This document shows positions 34,730-44,300 of a stretch of 64,000 nt of DNA, one piece after another. The notes under the pieces were generated by a model. The model had not been told where the DNA came from, made no database searches, and worked only from the letters and a program-made list of their open reading frames with translations. The stretch lies in contig DAKD01000027.1 in the NCBI GenBank assembly GCA_002499085.1, forward strand, positions 15,770 through 79,769. Direction: 5' to 3'. Made by a program: the position numbers and the translations under genes. This DNA comes from Methanomassiliicoccales archaeon UBA280 (GTDB lineage: Archaea > Thermoplasmatota > Thermoplasmata > SG8-5). Positions within the stretch are counted from its first letter, which is position 1. Every line of letters begins with the position of its first letter.

Positions 34730-35526
34730 GGTGGCTGAGCAAGATAAGCTCCGCGGACCTGCTCACTCTCTTCAACGGGCTCCTGGGCATGCTGGCCATA
34801 ACCTACATCCTGGACGGGAACCATGTCTTCGCTGTCATGCTGATATTCATGGCCGTGATCGTCGACGGAATGGACGGCATGGCCGCCCGCAGGTTCCGCA
34901 AGAAGCATGATTTCGGCAGGTTCCTTGATTCGATATCCGATGCTGTCTCTTTCTGCCTGGCGCCCGGCATCCTGATCTACAGCAATTATTATGACGCGGC
35001 TTTGGGCAGCGCCTGGTCCTCTTTGTCCAACGCAGTCTGCGTACTGGGCAGCGTCATGTTCGTGGGCTTCGGCCTGCTCAGGCTGGCGAGGTTTGCCGGC
35101 AAGGACTACATGTCATCCGGGTTCAGGGGGCTTCCGACTCCTGCGGCTGCCCTGCTCGTAATAATTCCCTGCATGCTCTGGGGCCACTGGGATTTCAACC
35201 CATTCTCACTGAGCTACGAACTATACCCGGTTGTGGCGTGGGTCATAATCCTGTCAATCGTCATGGTGTCCGACATCCCATATCCGAAGATAAGGGGCAG
35301 AGCCGCGCTGGCTGTCGGCACGATATTGGCAACCTGCATCCTCATCATGGGAATGTACATCATCGAGACCGGGCTCGAGCTGCCGTTTGTCCAGGTTTTC
35401 TTTGTCATGTGGGTCCTGCTCCTCTGCTATCTCCTGGCCGGGCCCGTGTACGAGGTCACCAGGCCGGGATACGTGAAACCCGAGAAGCGCCGGAAAAGGC
35501 GGCTGAAACGCCGTCAGCCAAACTGA
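34726..35526 (+). CDS. pssA: CDP-archaeol serine archaetidyltransferase (CDP-alcohol phosphatidyltransferase)
   Basis: 266 residues from the TTG at 34726, chosen because it overlaps the asd stop as TTGA with GGAAGTGA just before it. The family signature D-G-x2-A-R-x8-G-x3-D-x3-D is complete: Asp50, Gly51, Ala54, Arg55, Gly64, Asp68, Asp72. About seven to eight membrane spans follow. It joins L-serine to CDP-archaeol at the membrane, making archaetidylserine for Asd. The KRRKRRLKRRQ tail is cytoplasmic. The asd-pssA pair is a classic archaeal lipid headgroup operon. Confidence 0.93.
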   Translation: MRWLSKISSADLLTLFNGLLGMLAITYILDGNHVFAVMLIFMAVIVDGMDGMAARRFRKKHDFGRFLDSISDAVSFCLAPGILIYSNYYDAALGSAWSSLSNAVCVLGSVMFVGFGLLRLARFAGKDYMSSGFRGLPTPAAALLVIIPCMLWGHWDFNPFSLSYELYPVVAWVIILSIVMVSDIPYPKIRGRAALAVGTILATCILIMGMYIIETGLELPFVQVFFVMWVLLLCYLLAGPVYEVTRPGYVKPEKRRKRRLKRRQPN

Positions 35527-35580
35527 GGGACGGGCGAAACCTTTTATATCCACACCCGTTAATACACACAGGGTGAGCCA

Positions 35581-36597
35581 TTGCCACTGAACCTGGACAT
35601 TGAGAAACTGAGATACGGGACAGAACTCCTCAAGAGAGGGTTTGCGAAGATGCAGAAGGGCGGCGTCATCATGGATGTGACCAACCGCGAGCAGGCCATA
35701 ATCGCCGAGGAAGCGGGCGCGGTCGCAGTCATGGCTCTTGAAAGGGTGCCGGCCGACATCCGCAGGGACGGGGGCGTGGCCAGGATGGCAGACCCGAACA
35801 AGATTCAGGAGATTCTGGACTCGGTATCCGTGCCTGTCATGGCAAAATGCCGCATCGGGCATTTCGCAGAGGCCAGGGTGCTGGAGCATATGGGCGTCGA
35901 CATGATCGACGAGTCAGAGGTTCTCACTCCCGCAGACCCGTTCTTCCATGTGAACAAGGCAGACTTCAAGGTTCCGTTCGTTTGCGGGGCGACACACCTG
36001 GGCGAGGCCGTGCGCAGGATAGCGGAGGGCGCAGCCATGATCCGCACGAAGGGCGAGGCCGGAACGGGCAATGTCATAGAGGCAACGAGGCATCAGAGGC
36101 TCATCCAGGAGATGATTGACAAGCTCTCGCACCTGTCGGAGAACGAACTCAACAGCGTGGCCAAGACCTATGCGGCACCTTTCGGCAAGCTCGAGAGGGC
36201 AGTAAGGTCGCAATGGAGCGATGCCGAGACGCCGGGCGAATATGCCGTATTCGGCGGGATAACCATGTCCGAATGGGAGGCCAGGGTGAGGGCGCTTCTG
36301 GTCGAGATCAGGGACTTGAAGAGGCTGCCTGTGGTCAATTTCGCGGCCGGCGGCATAGCAACGCCTGCGGACGCCGTTCTGATGATGCAGTCCGGCTCGG
36401 ACGGCGTTTTCGTCGGCTCCGGGATATTCAAATCCAAGAATCCGAAGGAGAGGGCCAAGGCCATTGCCGAAGCGGTCGCCCATTTCGACGACCCCGCGGT
36501 TGTAATGGAAGTGTCAAAGGGCCTCGGGGACGCAATGCCGGGCATGAACATCGATGACATTCCGGCGGAGAAGAGGCTTCAGGAGAGAGGCTGGTAG
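35581..36597 (+). CDS. pdxS: Pyridoxal 5'-phosphate synthase, PdxS subunit
   Basis: 338 residues from a TTG start preceded by GGGTGAG, with TATA box CTTTTATAT at about 35541-35550. The (beta/alpha)8 synthase is clear: 'MQKGGVIMDVTNREQA', 'MAKCRIGHFAEA' with the ribose-phosphate-binding Lys, 'DESEVLTPAD', 'FVCGATHLGEA' and 'RTKGEAGTGN'. It builds PLP from ribose 5-phosphate, glyceraldehyde 3-phosphate and ammonia; the glutaminase partner PdxT is not in the window. Somewhat longer than the usual ~295 residues because of an insert near 180-220, as in other archaeal forms. The PLP enzyme GlyA is encoded 12 kb away. The KaiC-like gene follows after 9 bases. Confidence 0.96.
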   Translation: MPLNLDIEKLRYGTELLKRGFAKMQKGGVIMDVTNREQAIIAEEAGAVAVMALERVPADIRRDGGVARMADPNKIQEILDSVSVPVMAKCRIGHFAEARVLEHMGVDMIDESEVLTPADPFFHVNKADFKVPFVCGATHLGEAVRRIAEGAAMIRTKGEAGTGNVIEATRHQRLIQEMIDKLSHLSENELNSVAKTYAAPFGKLERAVRSQWSDAETPGEYAVFGGITMSEWEARVRALLVEIRDLKRLPVVNFAAGGIATPADAVLMMQSGSDGVFVGSGIFKSKNPKERAKAIAEAVAHFDDPAVVMEVSKGLGDAMPGMNIDDIPAEKRLQERGW

Positions 36598-36606
36598 GGG
36601 TAATCC

Positions 36607-37485
36607 ATGAACAAGATAAAGAGCGGGGTTTACGGCCTTAACACGCTGCTGGACGGCGGCATCAATGAGAATTCCGCCACTGTCGTGATAGGCTGCTCCG
36701 GTGCAGGAAAGACCACGCTTGCAACCCAGTTCATCAGGCGCGGCCTCGAGCTGGGCCAGGAGGGCATCTTCGTCAGCCTTGATGAGAACAAGGAGCAGAT
36801 AATCAAGGAAGCTGTCCAGATGGGCTGGAAGAAGATTGTGGATTACATTGACGAGGAGAAGCTGGTTTTCATCGATGCCTCGGGACATGAGTTCTCGGCT
36901 TTCATCAGGAAGGAGTTGCCTTCCTTTGTCGCGGACTGGAAAGGCGCGAACGCCAGGATATCCATCGACCCGCTCACGCCTGTCATGTGGTCCACGGCCG
37001 ACAGGTACGAGCAGCGCGAGCTCATAGGCTTCATGCTGAAGGAGACGAGGAAAGTGGGTACCGTCCTGGCCACGCTTGAGGAGCACGGCATGGCCGGCGA
37101 TTTGTCGGGCAATGAGACAGTGATCCCCATGTACCTTGCAGACTGCGTGATACATCTCAAGAGCATACACACCCCGGAAGGTGGCCTGCAGAGGCGGCTC
37201 AAGATCCTGAAGTGCAGGAGCAGCAGGCACAGCAAGACCGAGCACAGGTATTCCATAGTGAAAGGACTGGGAATCGTGGTGGACCCGGAGAGGTCCAGCT
37301 TGCTTCCGTCGAAGAAGATGCCTGACCAGTTCAGGAAAATCCTCGAGCAGAAGAAGGATTCCATCCCGAGCAGGGTATATACCAGGCTTACAGAGGCCCT
37401 CGAGGAGCTTAGGGACGACGACTTCTCCGAGATAGAGCTGGACACGCTTGTCCGCGAGATAATTGCCGAGTACAGCAGCGACTGA
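36607..37485 (+). CDS. KaiC-like RecA-superfamily ATPase
   Basis: 292 residues, a single KaiC/RadA-type domain. 'GVYGLNTLLDGGI' precedes Walker A GCSGAGKTT (29-37); the Walker B-like strand is 'NARISIDPLTP' and the late 'LKCRSSRHSKTEHRYSI' matches the KaiC C-terminal strand. These proteins in archaea are cytoplasmic ATPases often linked to signalling or gene control; no output domain is attached, though residues 230-292 add a helical tail. It is separated from pdxS by nine bases and probably cotranscribed, but no functional tie to PLP synthesis follows from that. Confidence 0.85.
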   Translation: MNKIKSGVYGLNTLLDGGINENSATVVIGCSGAGKTTLATQFIRRGLELGQEGIFVSLDENKEQIIKEAVQMGWKKIVDYIDEEKLVFIDASGHEFSAFIRKELPSFVADWKGANARISIDPLTPVMWSTADRYEQRELIGFMLKETRKVGTVLATLEEHGMAGDLSGNETVIPMYLADCVIHLKSIHTPEGGLQRRLKILKCRSSRHSKTEHRYSIVKGLGIVVDPERSSLLPSKKMPDQFRKILEQKKDSIPSRVYTRLTEALEELRDDDFSEIELDTLVREIIAEYSSD

Positions 37486-37541
37486 GTTCTGGCAAATCAT
37501 TTTATCCGTGGCGCATTTATCAAGCTGTCGGAGAAGGCAGG

Positions 37542-38252
37542 ATGAGCGAGGGAATTGGAAAAGCGCTGGCAAATGCCATTAGGGACGAGCCGGTCTTGGC
37601 GGCTGAAGCCCGTGGCCGGCATGTTTTCCAGAATTCGAACAGGCGCGGCGTTTTCACCTTGCTTACGGAGAATCCCTGCATGGGAGTGGGCATGCTGGCA
37701 TCAATCACGGGCCTATCCAAGAATTCAGTTAAGTGGCATCTTGAGGCGCTTGTCAAGGCAGGGTATCTCGTCAGATTCGGAGCGGGAAGGGGCAATGTGT
37801 TTTACCCGGAGGGGCTGATAAGCCAGGAAACGGCCGGGCTGTTCCTCGTCATAAACAGCCCGAGGCAGAGCAGCCTGTTCAGGGGAATCGTCGCCAGACC
37901 CGGGCTTTCGCAGCGCGACATAGCGACCATCCATGGGAAAAGCAGGCAATGGGTGGCCGCCTCGATGAAGACGCTGGAACAGGCAGGCCTTGTGAGCGGC
38001 GTGGCTGACGGCGCGCACACAAGGTATTACCCGACCAGACTGCTTCCTGACATGGCCGACGGTTTCTACAGGGCCTCGAAGGATTTCGGGGACTACATGC
38101 TCAAGAAGCTGGGCCGGGAGGGCGGCGCAGCCCCGGCAGTGGTGAAACACGGCCTTGACAGGATATTGGTCGAAGTGGGCCATCAATCCAGCAGGTTCAA
38201 TATCGAGATAGGCGTCAATCCCTACCTAACCTGTCTCGGGTGTAAAATTTAA
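37542..38252 (+). CDS. Two-domain winged-helix transcription regulator
   Basis: 236 residues with two winged helix-turn-helix units. The first is about residues 34-92 ('GVFTLLTENPCMGVGMLAS', 'LSKNSVKWHLEALVKAGYLV'), the second about 104-165 ('RQSSLFRGIVARPGLSQRDI', 'SRQWVAASMKTLEQAGLVSG'). The C-terminal 60 residues are helical and end in 'TCLGCKI'. No ligand domain is recognised. A TATA box (ATTTTATCC, about 37499-37507) and GGAGAAGG before the ATG support independent expression. It ends 95 bases before the giant membrane-protein gene, whose promoter has TTGTA-type palindromes, making that gene or itself plausible targets. Confidence 0.82.
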   Translation: MSEGIGKALANAIRDEPVLAAEARGRHVFQNSNRRGVFTLLTENPCMGVGMLASITGLSKNSVKWHLEALVKAGYLVRFGAGRGNVFYPEGLISQETAGLFLVINSPRQSSLFRGIVARPGLSQRDIATIHGKSRQWVAASMKTLEQAGLVSGVADGAHTRYYPTRLLPDMADGFYRASKDFGDYMLKKLGREGGAAPAVVKHGLDRILVEVGHQSSRFNIEIGVNPYLTCLGCKI

Positions 38253-38347
38253 CAATTAGTTGTACCAATGAAGTTAGATTTAAAGACTATCAATGTTAAT
38301 TGTAAAACTACAATGCCTATATAGTTTGCAGTGCAGGTACATGCAGA
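38252..38347 (+). promoter_or_regulatory. Promoter with two palindromic operator-like sites
   Basis: ACAA-TTAG-TTGT (38252-38263) and ATTGTA-AAAC-TACAAT (38299-38314) are inverted repeats with a shared TTGT/ACAA core, 47 bases apart. The second abuts a TATA box (TATATAG, 38319-38325). The ATG at 38348 is 23-29 bases past the TATA box, so the giant protein's mRNA should be leaderless. Confidence 0.6.
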
Positions 38348-41300
38348 ATGTATCAGACAGATGATGACCTTGTCGAGCTTCTGCTCATACCGAAAGTCGG
38401 GAGAGCGCGCGCCAGGTCGCTTTTCAATGCCGGCTTCAAAACTCTCGATGATCTTGCCCGCGCAAAGCCCGAACAACTCCTTGGCATTCCCGGAATAAGC
38501 CAGGGCATTGCCGCCGGGATCATAGAGTCTGCCAACGGCATGCTCATCTCGAAGCCTGCCGACGAGAGGCTCGAGTCGAAATCCGGTATCGACATCTGCC
38601 CCCTGTGCGGGTCCATGGTCAGCGCCGGCGCCAAGGTCTGCAACGGCTGCGGAGTGACCTTCAGCGACGAGGTGGAGGACCTGACCCAGGAACTTGGGGC
38701 CCGTGAAGGGGAGGAAGGGCATGACGGATTCTGGTACAGAGACCAGGGAAAATTGTTCATCTGCCCGGAATGCGGCTCCCTTGTCGCGGACGGGAGCCAG
38801 GCATGCCCGAACTGCGGTGTGCGCTTCGAGGAGGGCGGAGATGAGGAGCTGGAGCCGCCAGCACCGGCCGCCGGAGACGCGGACGGGTTCTGGTACAAGT
38901 CCGGCTCGAAGATATCCATGTGCCCGAACTGCGGCTCTTTCCTCAGCGGGGATGCTGCGAGCTGCACGTCCTGCGGCCTCGTGTTCGAGGCGGGCGAGGA
39001 GGAGGAGCTGGAGCCGGAAAAATTCACATGCCCCATGTGCAAAAAAGACCTCCATCCTGGCGCGGACAGATGCGAAGGGTGCGGATTCGACTTCTCCGCG
39101 GAGAAGGACAAGGACGGGTTCTGGTACAAGGAACAGGGAGGCCTGTTCATGTGCCCGAACTGCGGCGCATTCATACCCAGAGACGCCGAGAGATGCAGCA
39201 TATGCAATTCAGTCCTCGAGGTTGGCGAGGAGGAGGATGTGCCTCAGCCCCAGGCTGTGCTCTGCCCGATGTGCGGCATTCCGGCGCCGGCCGGTGCCGG
39301 GAAATGCGCAAGCTGCGGGTTCGACTTCTCCGAGGAGAAGGACAAGGACGGGTTCTGGTACAAGGACTCGGTGGCGCTTTTCATCTGCCCGATGTGCGGG
39401 GCCTTCATGTCCGAGGCGGCGGATAAATGCGCAAACTGCGGGGCTGTGTTCGAAGAGGACGGGGCGGAAAAGGAGACCGCGAGAGATATTGTTCCCGACA
39501 TGGCCGCGAAAATAACCGTGGAAAAGGAGGCAGATGAACTCATCGAGATGATGGAGATCGAGGAGGAGCTCGATGCCGCCACAAAATCGGGTCCCCGGGA
39601 TTCTCAAGACCTGCCCGCCGATGGGGAGACTGTTGCGCCTGTGCCCGCTTCCGATTCTCTCGTGCTGTGCCCTGTTTGCGGTGCGTTTTCAAGATCCGGC
39701 GGGACCAAATGCCCTGCATGCGACGCCGTGTTCGACGACATAGAGGACATGGAGCTTGCGGGTGTCAGACCCGCGAGAGCCGCAGATGCAGAATTGGCTA
39801 GCGAGATGGCGGCCGAGATCCGGGAGATCGAGGCTGAGCTCCTCGAACCGGCCAAGCCCATGAAATCGGAGAGGGGCGGCGTTTCCAAGGACTTCCTGGA
39901 CAGGTGGAAGAGGCTTGACGGGAACGGTGGGGTTTCTGGACAGGCAGGCAAGAGGTCTGCCAAGCCCACGGATGCGGAAATTGAAAAGGAGCTGGGCCTG
40001 GACGGCCTACCGCGGGCCGAGGACCTGTCTTCGCAGATTGACGAGGCCGAGCTGGAGGCGGGCATAGACGAGATGGCAGGCAAGCCCAAACCTGCGGGAT
40101 TCTGGATCCAGAGGGCGAGAGAACTTGCCGCTGGCGGGCAGGTGGAGGAGGCAGTTGCATGTCTTGACAGGGCTGCGGAAACAGACCCGGACAGGGAGCT
40201 GGAGTACAAGCGGCTGATGCTCGAGCTGATGGGAGTTGGCTACCCCGAGGCAAAGGTTGACATTTCAGAGATTGCGGCGATAGACGACATAGGAGAGCTG
40301 AAAATAGACAGGGAGCTTCTCTCGGGAAAAACAGAGAGAAGGTTGGCTGAGATAGACCGCGAACTGGACAGGGAGCCGGGAAACAGCGCGCTCTGGCAGG
40401 AGAAGGGGGAGCTTCTGGAGAAGCTGGGGCGCCATGAGGAGGCTGTCCAGTGCTTCGACACCTCCATCAGCATGACATACGCGGAGCTCAGGAAGGAGAC
40501 GAAGGACGCGCACAGGCATGTCCCCCAGATAGGCATCGGGCTGACAAACGGCCAGGGCCGCGTGAACGGCCGCGTGAACGGGCTTCTCATCCAGCGCGGG
40601 CTTTCCAGGGGAGAGACCAATGGCCTTGCCGATGGAAGGACAAACGGCCGCGTGAACGGGCTCAGGGTCCCGAGGGGCAAGATCAACGGCATGGTTAACG
40701 GACTTTCTGGCAGGGTGAACGGCCTAACTAACGGCAAGATCAACGGAACAGGACTGGTCAGCGGCAGGACAAACGGAAGGACCAACGGCCGCATTAACGG
40801 CACTGGTATGATAAACGGCGCCGGCATGGTCAACGGCTCCAGAGGCCTCATCAACGGCGGGCTAGTGAACGGCCTGGGCCTCGTTAACGGAGAGGCAATG
40901 GTCGGCGGCTCCGGCGTCCTTCGCAGGATGAGGAGAAGGCGCAGGGAGCGCATAATGTGGCGGTACAGGCTCACGGCAATGGCCCTTTTCGTCACGCTGG
41001 TGCTGATGCTCTCCATGCTTGGGAACCTGATGGTCGAAGAGGAGTCGGGCGCAATTCACATTGACGGCAGCTTCGCAGACTGGGACGGAGTGCGGATTTA
41101 CAGCAACTTCCTCGGAGCGCCGGTGAGCCCGAACCTGAGGATCCTCGAAACAGGGATGGTGCTCGAGGAGGATTCGGTCAAAGCCAGGGTGCTGTTCGAG
41201 GGACAGCCTTTCAATGCGGCCGATGGGGCGGTCGATTCTGTATGGGCGTTCATAGACCTTGACGGCGACCCGGCCACCGGGTACATCCTGGAGGGAATGG

Positions 41301-44300
41301 GCGCAGACCTGGCCGCGGAGATGTACGGCTGGAACGGCACTGTCATGGGCACCAATCTCCACAGGTTCGACGGCACGCTTAACAGGAGCGACTGGAACGG
41401 ATTCTACAATGCCGGTTCCGTTGACTGCGAGTTAGGGGGCAACGGCCTCGAGGCAAGCCTGCGCATACCCCGCGACATGGCAGCGAGCGTGAATGACCCC
41501 GGCATGCTCGTCATGACGCTGGACTCGGAGGGAAACTCCGATGTCACGGACTATTTCATGTCAGAGTCCGCGGGGGGAAATGCAGCCACGTTCAGGCATT
41601 CCGGGGCCGACATCCTCACCCAAGGAACTGCCGCAACCCTGGGCGAGCTTACATTGAGCGCACATTCCGCGAACGGGGCAGAGTTCCGGAGCCTGGATTT
41701 CACTGCAGAGGGAACCTTCATGCCGGACATTTCCCTGATCGGCTCGGACGGCAGCGAAATACCTGTTCGCCCGTCTGTATCCGGAAATACTCTTTCCCTC
41801 GAATTCGTGCATCCCCTGGTTCTGGAATACGGCACGGCTGTTACATTGACTCTTGAGGCAAGCATCCCCCTAGCGGCCGCGGGAACTCTGGGCCTCAGGC
41901 TTGATAGCGCCAATGCAACTGACGGGGCCAGAGTGCGCAACCTGAATTCGAAGCTGCACAACCTGGGCATGCCGGAAGACATGACAGTGGACGGGGCCTT
42001 CGGAGACTGGGCATATTCGCCGGCAAACCCTGACAGGGCCGGAGATGTGATTTCCGGCTCGGGGAACCGGGATTTCATCAATTCGAACGTTGACCTTGCG
42101 GACGCAAGGCTTGCTGACGATGGCGTCAGCCTGTTCTTCTACGCCTCGGTTCATGGCGTTATGATGGGCGGCTCCGAAATCCCGACGATAAGGTCCAGGC
42201 CGGGACTGCCGGGGCCGGCCGGCGAGGCTGACTCGGACAGGGATTCTGTGCCTGACAGGCTTGACACCCTCTACCTGGACTTCAACAATGACGGGATTCC
42301 CGATTCCGAATCCGTCATGCCGGATGACGCCCCGGACCTTGACGGCGACGGCATTGCGGATTATCCGGGCGGACCAGATTGGTGGCTGAACACCACCATA
42401 CCCGCGGATGTCGAGGCGCCGTACGGCGGCTCCTTTGTCTCGGTGTACATAGGGCCGGTCGACGTGTCCCACCGGGAGAATCTTGGCGACGACAGGGCCT
42501 ACATCATGTTCGATACCGATGAAAATCCGGCGACAGGAAGCAACCTGAGGGGCGCTCCCGGGGTGGAGTACGCCGTCGTGATAAGCGGAAAGCAGAACCG
42601 CATAATGGCAGCCGAGCTCTACGTCAGCGACCCAAGTCACTTGCCCACCGGCTGGAGGTTTGTGAGGGATGTTTCTGCGGCAACGGACTGGACCAGGCTG
42701 GAGGGCGCGGTTCAATATTCGGCGCTCGGCCTCGGCCCGGGCGGCAATTTCACGGCCTACATGGCCCTGGAGGACTGGAACGGAGCCGGCGATATCTCCG
42801 ATGAAAACCTGGGAGCCTCGGATTTGCCGGCATCGCCTTCCGGGACGCGTTCGCCTGCCGGTGACTATGTCGTCATAAACGAGATAATGCCCGCCCCGGA
42901 CACAGGGGAGTGGATAGAGCTGTGCAACCCAACCTCGGGTCCGATAAACATCGGCGGATTGAGGCTGCGCATCGGAAACAGGGATCTCATCGTATTTCCT
43001 GCGAACACGATACTCGGGGCCTTCGGGTCAGGAACCGAATATTATCTTGCGACATTCTACGGCTGGAGGGACGATATCCCCAACGGCGGCGGAACAGTCC
43101 TGTTCCAGTGGGACAGCCCTGGGCCAGGCTGGACGACGCGCGATTCGTTCACTTACACCGCTGTTCTGGCAGGCCAGAGCTATGCCAGGCTCAAGAACTC
43201 CACCTGGGGCATGCCCCTTGACACGGACTCGACCGCGGACCTGTACGCTTCCCTTCTTCCGAGCCCGGGTGCCCCGAACGACAGGACCAGGCCCATCATC
43301 AATGCCGACAAGAATGCCGACGCAGAGTACGGCATGCCGGGCGATTCCGTAGTTTACACGATATGGTACAACAACACCGGCGACGGCAATGCCAGGCATG
43401 TCTGGGTGAATGATACGATCCCGACAGGCTTGACATACCAGTCCTCGAGCCTTCCTTATGCGTCATACTCGGGCCAGACCTATTGCTGGTACTTCTCCCA
43501 CGTTGCTCCGGGGACCCATTCCTTCACTGTCACGGCCACCATCGATGCCGGCGTGCCCTCAGGCACTGTTCTGACGAACATGGTTCAGATCCAATACACT
43601 GACCAACTTTCAAGGCCCATGGGCACAACCTCGGACACTTGGGACGTCACCGTCCAGGTCCCTCCGCCGGTTATTACTCTGATCAAGACTGCCTCCTACA
43701 CCAACCCGTCCCCGGGCGACGACGTTGATTTCACGATTTACTACAACAACACCGGAACCGGAACCGCAACCAATGTTTGGCTGAATGACACGCTCCCTGC
43801 CGGAATGACGTATATCGCAGCGACTCCTGTGCCGGACTCGGTCGCCGGCCAGATCATCTTCTGGCATTTCCAGAGCTTGGCCCCGGGAAATTATCAGCTC
43901 ACTGTGACGGCGCAGGTCGGAGCCGCTGTTCCGGTCGGCACAGTGATGACCAACACTGTCGACTGCGACTACACGGATTCGTCCGACGACCCGATTCCGG
44001 GGCTGACTGCCTCGGCAAGCGTCACGGTGACTGACCCCCTCAGCAGGATTGTCATGAACGAGATTTCCGTCCAAGGAAACGACAACGAATGGGTGGAGGT
44101 GTGCAACCCCACCTCGACCCCTATCGATGTGAGCGGGTGGCGCATCAGGGCCGGAACTGTGACGGTATACACATTCCCCGCAGGCACGATACTTGGAGCC
44201 TGGGGCTCCGGTTCAGAATATTTCGTGGCCGATACGGGCGGCGGCAATGATTTCGGCAACGGAGGCGGAACAGTACAGCTCCAGCGGCGAATAGGTTTGG

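Noticed and set aside
34042..34908. 288-codon minus-strand frame
   Set aside because: Antisense shadow of asd and the pssA start; the plus-strand genes have full family motifs.
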